From: Curtobacterium sp. MCBD17_032 | Lineage (GTDB): Bacteria > Actinomycetota > Actinomycetes > Actinomycetales > Microbacteriaceae | Assembly: GCF_003234855.1 (NCBI RefSeq) | Contig: NZ_QKTO01000014.1 | Location: forward strand, 1 to 64,000 | Direction of reading: 5' to 3' | Length of the DNA stretch: 64,000 nt | In this document: positions 33,856 through 45,279 of the stretch, one piece after another | How the letters are laid out: every line of letters starts with the position of its first letter | Position numbering within the stretch: position 1 is the stretch's first letter | Translations under genes and position numbers: made by a program | The notes under the pieces: model-generated | Seen by the model: the letters and a program-made list of their open reading frames with translations, nothing else | The model's database searches: none | Told to the model about the DNA's origin: nothing

Positions 33856-34281
33856 ATGATCACCAAGGCCAAGATCCACGAAGTGGAGAACGCGACCGTC
33901 CGAGACCGCGACGGCGCATCAGTCGGCAAGGTCGCACAGGTGTTCCCCTCCGACGAGGACGGCAGCGCTGCGTTCGTCAGCGTCGCGACGGGGATCCTCG
34001 GGGGCCACACCGTGCTCGTCCCGGTCGAGGACGCCACGTTCGACGGTGAGGACCTGCACGTCGGCTACACGAAGAGCGCGATCAAGGACGCACCCTCCCC
34101 CGGGGCCGGCAACACTCTTTCCAGCACCGAGGCGAACGCCGTCCGCAAGCACTTCGGGCTCCCTCCCGCTGGCAAGGCCGTCGGTGACATGGGCGACCCG
34201 CACGAGAACCTCGACCAGGCCGGTACCGGTCCGGCGGGCGCCGACGACACCGAGGGCGCTGGCACCACGCCCCCGGTGTGA
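33856..34281 (+). CDS. PRC-barrel domain protein
   Basis: A 141-residue soluble protein. The first ~80 residues form a PRC-barrel-like beta domain (ENATVRDRDGASVGKVAQVF, then LVPVEDATFDGEDLHV), a fold used in photosynthetic-reaction-centre subunits and in RimM. The rest is a disordered, Gly/Pro/Asp-rich tail. It begins 8 bp after the SdpI-like gene. Such stand-alone actinobacterial PRC-barrel proteins often relate to stress, but no role can be read here. Confidence 0.82.
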   Translation: MITKAKIHEVENATVRDRDGASVGKVAQVFPSDEDGSAAFVSVATGILGGHTVLVPVEDATFDGEDLHVGYTKSAIKDAPSPGAGNTLSSTEANAVRKHFGLPPAGKAVGDMGDPHENLDQAGTGPAGADDTEGAGTTPPV

Positions 34282-34337
34282 TCAGCGCCGGCATGAGGAC
34301 ATCCTCCACTCATGCTCCCGGACGCCCTACTGAAACA

Positions 34338-34366
34338 TTGCCGTTCTTCTCCTGAGACACTACCGT
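34338..34366 (+). promoter_or_regulatory. Promoter of second SdpI-like gene, duplicate of the first
   Basis: TTGCCG (34338-34343), 17 bp, TACCGT (34361-34366), then ATG after 7 nt. The 13-bp string AACATTGCCGTTC (34334-34346) is identical at 33408-33420 ahead of the first SdpI-like gene, and CGTCGTCG and GGAGC also match, so gene and promoter were duplicated together. Confidence 0.6.
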
Positions 34367-34373
34367 CGTCGGC

Positions 34374-34727
34374 ATGGACGGAGCGATGGTGTTCGCGATG
34401 GCACTCGAGGTCGGCGCAGCCGCCCTCGTCACCTGGTTGACCTGGAGGGCTGCCACCGGATCGTTGCCGCGGAACAGCATCGCCGGCGTCCGGACGTCAG
34501 TCACGCTGTCCAGCGACGAGGCGTGGCAGGTCGGCCATCGCGCAGCCCTGCGTCCGACCATCATCTCGGGGATCGCCACGGCGACGTGGTGCACGGTCAG
34601 CATCGCTGCCGCACCACTCGACACTCCGGTCGCCGTACTGGTGGCCGCGGGTCTCCTCGTCGCCGGTGCACTCCTGTCCGTCCCGGCCGCCCACCGCGCC
34701 GTGCGCCGAGCCTTGCCCGAGTCATGA
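34374..34727 (+). CDS. SdpI-like membrane protein, copy 2
   Basis: A 117-residue paralogue of the gene at 33458: helix, then NSIAGVRTSVTLSSDEAWQVGHRAA, then two helices. The motif GVRT-x2-TL-x-(D/E)E-x-W-x-x-G-x-R is the SdpI domain signature. ATG 34374 fits a leaderless start; an ATG at 34386 aligns with the paralogue's start and follows GGAGC. Possible immunity protein for an SDP-like toxin, the closest known one being the operon at 23.7-26.3 kb. Confidence 0.75.
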   Translation: MDGAMVFAMALEVGAAALVTWLTWRAATGSLPRNSIAGVRTSVTLSSDEAWQVGHRAALRPTIISGIATATWCTVSIAAAPLDTPVAVLVAAGLLVAGALLSVPAAHRAVRRALPES

Positions 34728-34773
34728 ACAGACCGACGCGCACAGCGGCTCCCGTGACGGGCCTGGCCTCCTC

Positions 34774-35037
34774 GTGACACCGCGGACGCGTGCCCTCGTC
34801 GGGCTCGGAGGCCTTGCAGCCACAGCGGGCGCCTTGGCACTGTTCGGTGTCATGCCTGCAGGCATGCTCGCACTCGCCACCCTCCGGTTCACGGCCTCCG
34901 GCCCTGGCGTCTTCGGAACGCCCCCTCCGGCGTCGGGAACGGCCGCCGACGTCGACCCGAGGGCAGTCCGCCGGTACCGCGAAGACCATCCGGGGACCAC
35001 CATCAGCGACGCCGTCACAGCCGTACTCCGCCGGTGA
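34774..35037 (+). CDS. Small membrane-anchored protein of unknown function
   Basis: An 87-residue protein with a single N-terminal hydrophobic region (residues ~8-34) and a polar tail ending in a helical TISDAVTAVLRR. The GTG at 34774 is the first sensible start but has no ribosome binding site, so the call is tentative. It lies 46 bp after the SdpI-like gene on the same strand. Confidence 0.5.
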   Translation: MTPRTRALVGLGGLAATAGALALFGVMPAGMLALATLRFTASGPGVFGTPPPASGTAADVDPRAVRRYREDHPGTTISDAVTAVLRR

Positions 35038-35101
35038 GTGCGGGTGAGGACGCGCCCAGGGGGACGGCCGTGCCCACCGGCGACGCCGGTACGGTCGATC
35101 G

Positions 35102-35659
35102 ATGCTGTGCGCGTGGGTGTCCCATCCCGAGGTGATCGTCGACCCGGCCGTCCGGATCCAGGACTGGGGTCTGTCGTCGGTCGGACGAGCCCGTGCCGCA
35201 CGCATCCCCTCACTCCTCCCCCAGCCCCTCCGCATCGTCAGCAGCAGCGAGCGGAAGGCCCTGGACACCGCGGCGATCATCGCCGGACGATGGGGTACGG
35301 AGGTCGAGGTCGACGAGGACCTCGGCGAGTTGGATCGGAGCGCGACCGGCTACCTCGAGCCGAGCGACTTCGAGCCCACGGTCGACGCGTTCTTCGCAGA
35401 GCCGCAGCGATCCGTCCGTGGCTGGGAACGGGCCGCGGACGCACAGGACCGTGTCGAGCGCGCAGTCCGACGGATCGCGGCGCAGACGCCAGAGCGCGGC
35501 ATCGCGTTCATCGCCCACGGCGGGGTCGGCGCGCTCCTGCTGGCGAGCCTCCGACGCGAGCGCATCAGCCGCGCGCTGGACCAGCCCGCGATGGGGAGTT
35601 CCTTCACCTTCGACCCGCAGGACTGGACGGCGTTGTCGTCGTGGGAGCGCAGCCGCTGA
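35102..35659 (+). CDS. Histidine-phosphatase-superfamily protein, altered catalytic motif
   Basis: A 185-residue protein with the phosphoglycerate-mutase fold. The usual N-terminal RHG is replaced by SHPEV (WVSHPEVIVDP), the central IVSSSERKALDTA matches the family, and the second histidine is present in FIAHGGVGALL. Members with SHPEV are known among actinobacterial histidine phosphatases and may still be active, as the phosphorylated His is kept. TACGGT lies exactly 6 nt before the ATG at 35102, so the message is probably leaderless. Confidence 0.85.
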   Translation: MLCAWVSHPEVIVDPAVRIQDWGLSSVGRARAARIPSLLPQPLRIVSSSERKALDTAAIIAGRWGTEVEVDEDLGELDRSATGYLEPSDFEPTVDAFFAEPQRSVRGWERAADAQDRVERAVRRIAAQTPERGIAFIAHGGVGALLLASLRRERISRALDQPAMGSSFTFDPQDWTALSSWERSR

Positions 35660-35750
35660 CGCGGGCGAGAGTGCGGCCAACTGACAAGATACGGGCGCCC
35701 GTCCCGCTGACGGCGGTACCGTGACTCCAGGGGACACGAAGGGGGAACAG

Positions 35751-36023
35751 ATGATCGCTGACATCCAGGCGCGATCCACGACTCGGCAGCCCGCGGGGCT
35801 CGCGGTGTTCGGACCACCCACGATCAACGTCAGCGTGGTGCTGTCCATCGCGTTGCACACCGCCCTCACGAGCGTCGTCACGGCCTTGGTGCGACTCCGG
35901 GTCCTCGCCCGCGCCTCCGTCGTCGGTGTGGTCGGCGCGGTCCGCTGCGCCGGAGAGCTCCTCGCCTCCGGCGCCTTCGTCGCCCTCTCCAGCCGACAGT
36001 GCCGACCGAGGCCGCCACAGTGA
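35751..36023 (+). CDS. Small membrane protein of unknown function
   Basis: A 90-residue protein with two hydrophobic stretches (about 28-50 and 55-82). Support for being real: AAGGGGG six bases before the ATG at 35751, TACCGT at 35715-35720 as a -10 box, and a GTGA overlap of its stop with the next gene. No family recognised. Confidence 0.6.
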   Translation: MIADIQARSTTRQPAGLAVFGPPTINVSVVLSIALHTALTSVVTALVRLRVLARASVVGVVGAVRCAGELLASGAFVALSSRQCRPRPPQ

Positions 36024-36427
36024 ACGACCAGAACACGCGCGCAGGCCTCCCGTTCGGCTCCTGGCCCGAACCGGAGGTGGACGACCAACGCACCATCGCC
36101 GAGATCAACAGCCGCCGGAAGGCCTTCCGCATCGTGGCGCGGATCGGGTTCATCGTCGCACCGGCGATGTTCTTCCTCCCGCTCGCCTACCCCTTGCTCG
36201 GCCGCGGGTGGCACTCCATTGCGATCGTCTGCATGACGGCAGCGTGGGCGGTGCTCGTGTCCGCGTCCTCGTTCGCCGCGATGACGTACACGAAGCCGGG
36301 CGGTCACCCGTGGGTCCATCAGGTGTGGGCAGTACCCGTGGCCATCATCGCGATGTTCCCGGGCGGGATCGCCGCCTTCGCGCTGTACGGTTCGATCGTC
36401 GCAGCGGTCCACCACGCAACGGCGTGA
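36020..36427 (+). CDS. Membrane protein of unknown function (3-4 TM)
   Basis: A 135-residue protein with a polar N-terminus (~30 residues, FGSWPEPEVDDQRT) and three or four hydrophobic segments thereafter. GTG start at 36020 overlaps the upstream stop (GTGA), so the two are one operon. No family recognised. Confidence 0.7.
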   Translation: MNDQNTRAGLPFGSWPEPEVDDQRTIAEINSRRKAFRIVARIGFIVAPAMFFLPLAYPLLGRGWHSIAIVCMTAAWAVLVSASSFAAMTYTKPGGHPWVHQVWAVPVAIIAMFPGGIAAFALYGSIVAAVHHATA

Positions 36428-36535
36428 CGGGCGGGTGCCGTCGCGCCCGCGGGGTGCGCGCCTTCAGACCCGGACTGGAGGCACGGCTGGGACCCGCCTC
36501 GTCGCTCGCGTCGTCACCCTGGTACCCGGCGACGT

Positions 36536-36770
36536 TCAGTCCCAGGGACCGTCCGCGGTCCCGAGGTGCTCTGCACCCAGCGGCGCGATCGGCAGGGCCG
36601 CGAGGCTCGCGATCCCCACCTGCAGGAGCGCCGCTCGTGAGAGACCGACGCGTCCCATCGCCTTCATTCCTTCGATGACGGCGCAGAGGTAGGGGCCGAG
36701 TGCCTCGGCGTCGGACTCAACCTCGCCGGCCGCCTTCGCGAGGGCCAGCGGACTCGTCTCGTTACGCTGG
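36536..36770 (-). pseudogene. C-terminal remnant, probably of a TetR-type regulator
   Basis: The minus strand encodes ETSPLALAKAAGEVESDAEAL and continues LGPYLCAVIEGMKAMGRVGLS, LQVGIASLAALPIAPLG to a stop at 36536. Helix pattern and the motif VIEGMKAMGRVG-x8-G-x2-SLAALP resemble the C-terminal ligand domain of TetR regulators. The DNA-binding half is missing and the 5' side runs into another gene's promoter. It is a decayed fragment; family call is tentative. Confidence 0.45.
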
Positions 36771-36774
36771 CGTC

Positions 36775-37744
36775 GTGATCACCGGGGACCGTCTGACCCA
36801 CTGTGGGGTGTGTGACCAGGACGTGCGGCGCTCGGAGCACTTCGGTGCCCACGCACCCAAGCGGTGCCGGGACTGCGAGCGGGTGCTGCCGCTCTCGGAG
36901 TTCGACGAGCACACCTCTGCAGCAGACGGCTACCGACGCATGTGTAGGCGGTGCGTCTCGGCAGCTGCAACATCCGCCCAAGCAGCGCGCGAGCCGTGCG
37001 CGATCGAGTCGGGCGAGTTTGCCCACCGACCAGCTTCCGCCGTGGCTGATGAACGACACGGAGCGGTCGACCGTCGCCATGCTCGTCGGCACGATCGTGC
37101 ACCGGGCGGTGCTCTGGCCCATGCTGCGCCCGGTCACCGCCGATCGGTTGGCCGCCTTCGAGGGCGCCGAGTTCCTGGCCGAACGGGCCACCGCCGCGCT
37201 CGGCGTGCTGAAGCGCCGGATCGAACCACTGATCGCGAAGGCCTCCGACGAACACCGCGACGACGCCCTGGCCGCCGTCAACTTGGAGGGACCATGGGAC
37301 ACGGGCTCCTTCGAGCCATCGTGGGAATCGCTCCGCGTGCCCGCTCGACGTGAGCTCCTTCGGCGGCTCGACCCGCTGGTCGCGAACGCCGCGCGGGCCG
37401 TGTCGAACGTCGTGCGGAGCAGGAGCATCCGCGGCGACGGCGTGGTGTGTGCATAGTCGGAGGTGCCGCTCTTCGCGGTGGACGGGTTCTTCCGACCGAC
37501 CGGCGACGAGCTCACGCGGATGAGAGCCGACCTCGTGGTGTGGCGCGAGCGCGGGGACGTCGAGGTCGTGGACCTCAAGATGCGTTCGACCCGAGAGACG
37601 GAGGACGTCCGACACGAGGACCGAGCCCAGATCGGCCGGTACGTCGAAGAGGTCCGTCGTCGCGTCCCGGCCGACAGGCGGGTTCGCGGCACACGGCTCT
37701 CAGTCGGTCCGGTGCGTAGCGACACCAGGATCATCCCATTCTGA
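36775..37744 (+). pseudogene. Zinc-ribbon / RecB-like nuclease gene broken by frame change and amber stop
   Basis: Frame one starts at a leaderless-type GTG (TACGCT 6 nt before 36775) and encodes three CxxC pairs (HCGVCDQD, KRCRDCERV, RRMCRRCV). Near 37020 the homology-like reading moves to the next frame (LPTDQLPPWLMNDTERSTVAML), which has the RecB-type opening GTIVHRAV and, after a TAG at 37454-37456, continues in the same frame with MRADLVVWRERGDVEVVDLKMR, the D-x-n-(D/E)xK core of PD-(D/E)XK nucleases. So one ancestral zinc-ribbon nuclease has apparently been inactivated twice. The frame-2 part before the TAG starts at an ATG at 37048 if translated alone. Confidence 0.55.
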
Positions 37745-37771
37745 TCGGCGGCCACCGCCGCGGCGAGACAC

Positions 37772-37809
37772 GGGGACGCCCCGCCGGCCGAAGCCAGCAG
37801 GGCGTCCCC
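37772..37809 (-). terminator. Hairpin after nrdF
   Basis: GGGGACGCCC (37772-37781) and GGGCGTCCCC (37800-37809) pair around an 18-nt loop, 16 bp past the nrdF stop. Confidence 0.65.
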
Positions 37810-37825
37810 ATGAGTCACACCGGGA

Positions 37826-41075
<3,250 letters not shown>

Positions 41076-41577
41076 AATGCATCCAATCCTGAGTTGACCG
41101 CCGACACGTCGTCAGGGGTCCCGAAGAGTTCGAATCGATAGAGCACGGGCACGTGGCACTTCTGTGCGATCACGTCACCCGCGAGACCGTAGGCCTCGCC
41201 GAAGTTCGTGTTGCCGCCGACGATCACGCCCCGGATGAGTGCCCGGTTGTGTTCGTCGTTGAGGAACTTGATGACCTGCTTGGGCACCGCTCCGTGGCCG
41301 TTGCCGCCGCCGTAGGTGGGGAGCACGAGCACGTACGGGCCGTCCGCGTGGAGGAACGGCTCACTCGGCAGGAGCGGGATCCGGTCTGCGTCACGGCCGA
41401 GCTTCTCCACGAACCGGGCGGTGTTGCCCGAGACACTCGAGAAGTAGACGAGGCGGCTCATGGTGCGCTCCCTGGTGAGGTGCGGACTGCGGACCGGAGG
41501 AGTGTGGCGGGGGCGGGACGAGCCTCCAGGCCGTCTGCCCACCACCGTGCGACGCGGGCCGAGCGGCCCGCAAGGCG

Positions 41578-41811
41578 TCAGGCCAGTTCGGCGCTGAGGG
41601 TCGCGATCTTGTCGGGACGGAAGCCCGACCAGTGGTCGTCGTCGGTCACGACGACGGGGGCCTGCATGTAGCCGAGGCTCTTGACGTGCTCGAGCGCGGC
41701 TTCGTCCGTGGAGACGTCGTGCACCTCGTACTGGATGCCCTTGTTGTCGAGCGCGCGGTACGTCGCAGTGCACTGGACGCAGGACGGCTTGGTGTACACG
41801 GTGACGGCCAT
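41578..41811 (-). CDS. nrdH: NrdH redoxin
   Basis: A 77-residue glutaredoxin-like protein with thioredoxin-like activity. The redox motif CVQC is in [12 protein letters not shown], and the C-terminal WSGFRPDKI is the conserved NrdH signature. It is the first gene of the nrdHIEF operon, preceded by the paired NrdR-type boxes. Confidence 0.97.
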   Translation of the reverse strand: MAVTVYTKPSCVQCTATYRALDNKGIQYEVHDVSTDEAALEHVKSLGYMQAPVVVTDDDHWSGFRPDKIATLSAELA

Positions 41812-41873
41812 GATCTCCCCTGGTTCTGGACCCCGAGGGGGCCCGACGTTCTGGTGCTGTGGTGAGGACGACG

Positions 41874-41921
41874 CTACTACATGTAGTGCCCGATGGCCCG
41901 ATGGACCACTAGAGGAAGTGT
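41874..41921 (-). promoter_or_regulatory. Tandem NrdR-type boxes ahead of nrdH
   Basis: Two related 16-bp dyads are centred at 41881.5 (CTACTACATGTAGTGC) and 41913.5 (CCACTAGAGGAAGTGT), 32 bp apart, three helical turns. Both fit the pattern ACTA-N6-AGTG-like of NrdR boxes, and NrdR sites normally come as such pairs before nrd operons. The first contains the perfect palindrome ACTACATGTAGT. Confidence 0.75.
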
Positions 41922-41934
41922 TACACCCCTGTAG

Positions 41935-42148
41935 TTCTCCACAACGCCCTCCACAGTCTGTGGATTCCCGTGAGGCCCGGTTTTCCGCCACTCTCGCACC
42001 CACCACCGACACTTCCCACACCCCGTTGAGGGGGCCTGTCCACGGGTGTGGAAACCGTCTCGAGCACGTGCTGCCCGGCGTGTCTGAGAACGCTGCGCGG
42101 ACAACCACCGATCGTCCTTCCCCCGGACAGGGGACACGGTCGTCCACA
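41935..42148. promoter_or_regulatory. Cluster of DnaA-box-like sequences between nrdH and MFS gene
   Basis: This gene-free stretch contains TTCTCCACA (41935), CCCTCCACA (41947), TGTGGATTC (41959), TGTCCACGG (42037), TGTGGAAAC (42047) and TCGTCCACA (42140), each one to three mismatches from TTATCCACA. In E. coli DnaA regulates nrd genes, so this could couple dNTP supply to replication. The density is suggestive only. The rest of the 377-bp gap holds the NrdR boxes and the MFS promoter. Confidence 0.4.
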
Positions 42149-42188
42149 GCCCCTGCGGGCCGGTCCGTCCGGTCCGTACACTCGGAAC

Positions 42189-43394
42189 GTGAGTGCGTAC
42201 GGGTCCCTGTTGAAGACGCCCGGTGTCGGCCGGGTCATCGCCGCACAGCTGACCGCTCGCTTCCCGTTCGGCATGCTGTCGCTGGCCTACCTGCTGCACG
42301 TCGAGCACATCTTCCACTCGTACGGCGCCGCCGGACTCGTGCTCGCGACCACGAGCATCGGTCAGGCCCTCGCCGGGCCGTTGACGAGCCGGTGGATGGG
42401 CAGCTGGGGCATGCGTCCGGTCCTGGTCCTCACGAGCATCGTCGCGTTCACCACCATGGGCGTGATCGCCTTCTTCGTGATGCCGCTCTGGGCCTACGTC
42501 GTCATCGGGTTCGTCGGCGGCCTGGCCGTCCCGCCCGTCCAGCCCGCGGTGCGCACAATCTACCCGAAGATGGTGACGTCGAAGCAGCTCACCCCGCTCT
42601 TCTCGCTCGACGCCAGTGCCCAGGAGCTCATCTGGGTCGCCGGCCCGGTCATCACGACGTTCGTCGCGACGCAGATCGGCACGGTCGAGGCGATCGTCGT
42701 CGCGATGGTGTTCCTGCTCGTCGGCGGAGCGTGGTTCATCGCCTCCCCCGAACTCGGCCGCGTCCGCATCCCCCGCTCGAAGCGCGCCTTCGGTGTCGTC
42801 ATGAAGCGCCCGGCGGTCGTCGTCGCGACCCTGACCGGTCTGCTCCTCATCGGGGCGTGCGCCGCGGTCGAGGCCAGCGTCACGAGTGTCTTCGGCGAGG
42901 GCAGCCCGAACGCCGGCATCGTCCTCGCGGTGTTCGCGGTCGGGTCGCTCGTCGGCGGCCTCGCCCTCGGCCACCGCCCGATCTCGAAGAACACGCTCTG
43001 GCTCCGGATGACGATCGTCTTCGTCGGCCTGGTCCTCGCCGTCGGCAACCCGACGTTCTGGTGGCTCTGCATCGCCCTGGTCATCGCCGGTGCGGGCATC
43101 GCACCGGCCCTCGCCGTGATGTTCGGCTCGGTGTCCGCGACGGTCAAGTTCTCGGACACTGCCGAGGCGTACGGCTGGATGGGCACCGGTCAGCTCATCG
43201 GAGCCGCCGGCGGCTCCGCGGTCGCGGGCTTCCTCATCGACAGCAACGGTCCGAGCGGTGGACTCATGGTCGGTGCGGTGATGGCCGCGGCCGGCGTCGT
43301 GCTGCCACTCGCGATGCGGAGCTGGCTGCCCGACCTCCGCGGCCGTGACGTGAGCCCCATCCCGGACACCGAGCCGGTCACGATCCCGAGCTGA
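42189..43394 (+). CDS. MFS transporter (12-TM)
   Basis: A 401-residue 12-helix major facilitator with a short, SetA/YbjJ-like layout: RFPFGMLSLAYLLHVEH in TM1, GPLTSRWMGSWGMRPVL after TM2, and a mid loop of basic residues (IPRSKRAFGVVMKRP). The GTG start at 42189 lies 6 nt after TACACT (42177-42182), so the message is probably leaderless; the frame upstream is a shadow. Substrate unknown. Confidence 0.88.
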   Translation: MSAYGSLLKTPGVGRVIAAQLTARFPFGMLSLAYLLHVEHIFHSYGAAGLVLATTSIGQALAGPLTSRWMGSWGMRPVLVLTSIVAFTTMGVIAFFVMPLWAYVVIGFVGGLAVPPVQPAVRTIYPKMVTSKQLTPLFSLDASAQELIWVAGPVITTFVATQIGTVEAIVVAMVFLLVGGAWFIASPELGRVRIPRSKRAFGVVMKRPAVVVATLTGLLLIGACAAVEASVTSVFGEGSPNAGIVLAVFAVGSLVGGLALGHRPISKNTLWLRMTIVFVGLVLAVGNPTFWWLCIALVIAGAGIAPALAVMFGSVSATVKFSDTAEAYGWMGTGQLIGAAGGSAVAGFLIDSNGPSGGLMVGAVMAAAGVVLPLAMRSWLPDLRGRDVSPIPDTEPVTIPS

Positions 43395-43410
43395 CGGCCC
43401 CCGGCGCACG

Positions 43411-43444
43411 AGGGGCGGGAGCGGTCCGTGCCGCTCCCGCCCCT
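43411..43444. terminator. Bidirectional terminator between convergent genes
   Basis: Arms 43411-43424 and 43431-43444 are perfectly complementary (14 bp) with a 6-nt loop, between the MFS stop (43394) and the convergent gene ending at 43467. Confidence 0.8.
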
Positions 43445-43466
43445 GCCCCGCACGGGACACCCGACG

Positions 43467-43919
43467 TCAGACCCGCTCCGCGTACCAGTACGTGTCGAGC
43501 TCCCGGAACGGCGCGAACGTCGAGGCGAACGGCTTGCCGAACTGCAGCACGTAGTCCTGCTGGGGCTGGTCGTGCAGCGGGATGCGGATCGTGAACGAAC
43601 CGTCCTCCGCCACCGGTGCAGACGTCTCGTACCCACTGCCGGCAGCGCCGCGGACGGTCGTCGGTCGGACCGGGTACGTGACGACGCCACGGACGACGAT
43701 CTCGTCGCCGTCGAGGACGCTCGTCGTGATGGTCACGTTCCGACTCGTGTAGGCCGGTCCGGACGCCTCGGACACCTCGGTGGCCAAGGTCGCAACGGGC
43801 GGTGCCGGCGGGTGCGCGAGCGGGGCGGCACCAGCCGGGGTCGCGGCGAGCAGGGAGGCCCCGAGCGCCACGGCGACGCCCGTGGACGCGATGAGGCGGC
43901 TGGTCTTCGGCTTGGTCAT
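43467..43919 (-). CDS. Small secreted protein of unknown function
   Basis: A 150-residue protein with a Sec signal peptide (MTKPKTSRLIASTG, Ala/Leu core, cleavage at AGAAP near residue 31). The mature part is beta-rich (VTITTSVLDGDEIVVRGVVTYPV, then FTIRIPL) like an Ig/FnIII-type domain. AAGGAG precedes the ATG. No family recognised. Confidence 0.78.
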   Translation of the reverse strand: MTKPKTSRLIASTGVAVALGASLLAATPAGAAPLAHPPAPPVATLATEVSEASGPAYTSRNVTITTSVLDGDEIVVRGVVTYPVRPTTVRGAAGSGYETSAPVAEDGSFTIRIPLHDQPQQDYVLQFGKPFASTFAPFRELDTYWYAERV

Positions 43920-44059
43920 GCGTTCTCCTTCGTCATGTGCTCCCGTCGGTCGACGGGGTGCGTCGATGCTGTCGGACCGCGCCTGTTGGTATCTCGTATG
44001 ACTGCACATCACCGGTCGATGTGCCCGTCCCGGGAGGCCCGGCGCGGCAGGATGGGGAC

Positions 44060-44878
44060 ATGGTCACCTCCATCCCCCTCCGCGACGGCCGGAGCATCCC
44101 CGCCATCGGCTTCGGCGTCTACAAGGTCGACGACCTCGAGGCCGAGACCGCCGTCGGCCTGGCGCTCGACGCCGGGTACCGCCACGTGGACACCGCCGAG
44201 ATGTACGGGAACGAGCGCGGCGTCGGGAAGGCGATCCGGGCCTCCCGGCTGGACCGCGACGACGTCTTCGTCACCACCAAGGTCTGGAACGACCACCAGG
44301 GTCGCGACGCGACCCTGCGCGCCTTCGACGCCAGCCTGGAGCGGCTCGGGCTCGACGCCGTCGACCTGTACCTCATCCACTGGCCGGCAGCCGCGAACGA
44401 CCGCTACGTCGAGACCTGGCGCACGCTCGTCGAGCTGCGGGAGTCCGGCCGGGCGCGCAGCGTGGGGGTCTCGAACTTCCAGGTGCCGCACCTCGAACGG
44501 GTCATCGCCGAGACGGGCGAGGTGCCCGCGCTCAACCAGGTCGAGCGGCACCCGTGGTTGCCACAGCGCGAACTCATCGCCTTCCACGAGCAGCACGGCA
44601 TCGCCACCGGGGCGTGGTCACCCCTCGGTCGCGGACGCCTCATCGAGGACCCGGTGCTCACCGGGATCGCCACCGCGCACGGGGTGAGCGTCGCCCAGGT
44701 GCTGGTCCGGTGGAACGTGCAGCAGGGCGTCGTCGTCCTGCCGAAGTCGGTCACGCCGACGCGCATCCGGTCCAACCTCGACGTGGACGGGTTCGTGCTG
44801 GGTAAGGACGAGCTCGCCGCCATCGCGGGCCTCGAGTCCGGGCAGCGCACGGGTTCCCACCCGGACGCGGTGTCCTGA
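44060..44878 (+). CDS. Aldo/keto reductase
   Basis: A 272-residue AKR (AKR5-like, 2,5-diketo-D-gluconate reductase type). The catalytic tetrad is visible: Asp and Tyr in HVDTAEMYGNE, Lys in TTKVW, His in LIHWP. The NADPH-binding end contains LPKSVTPTRIRSN. CAGGAT lies 6 nt before the ATG, fitting a leaderless start. It reduces carbonyl compounds with NADPH; the real substrate is open. Confidence 0.93.
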   Translation: MVTSIPLRDGRSIPAIGFGVYKVDDLEAETAVGLALDAGYRHVDTAEMYGNERGVGKAIRASRLDRDDVFVTTKVWNDHQGRDATLRAFDASLERLGLDAVDLYLIHWPAAANDRYVETWRTLVELRESGRARSVGVSNFQVPHLERVIAETGEVPALNQVERHPWLPQRELIAFHEQHGIATGAWSPLGRGRLIEDPVLTGIATAHGVSVAQVLVRWNVQQGVVVLPKSVTPTRIRSNLDVDGFVLGKDELAAIAGLESGQRTGSHPDAVS

Positions 44879-44949
44879 CGGAGGCACCCGGGCGATGACG
44901 GACGAGCCGGTCCGGCCGGGTGCGCGTCCGCGCCCGGACGGCCTGGCGC

Positions 44950-45279
44950 TCAGCCCTTGCGGTCCTCCTCGGACTGCCACGGCAGGTTGAGGTCACCGGG
45001 CTCCGGCTCCACGTCACCGGCGTCGTCGGCACCTCCGGTGCCCGGGGCAGCGACGATCTTCGACGGGTCGATGCCGTCCTCGCGCAGGTCGTCGTCGTCG
45101 CGCTGCTTCGTCTGGGACGCGTCCATCTCCCGCTCGCTCGAGGGGCTGTAGGACGTGTCGGCGGCCCGCTGCTCGCTGCCGCTGACACCGTCGACGTCGT
45201 CGCTGTGCGCCGCCGAGGCCAGGGCGTCGGACCGGTCGCGGTCGTCGGAGTGCTCGGGGCCTGCGATGTCGTTGCTCAT
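44950..45279 (-). CDS. Hydrophilic, probably disordered protein
   Basis: A 109-residue protein made mostly of Asp, Ser, Glu, Ala and Gly with no hydrophobic core, ending in LPWQSEEDRKG. GAGGA lies before the ATG at 45279. Such proteins are common in actinobacteria and sometimes stress-induced; nothing specific can be said. Confidence 0.68.
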   Translation of the reverse strand: MSNDIAGPEHSDDRDRSDALASAAHSDDVDGVSGSEQRAADTSYSPSSEREMDASQTKQRDDDDLREDGIDPSKIVAAPGTGGADDAGDVEPEPGDLNLPWQSEEDRKG

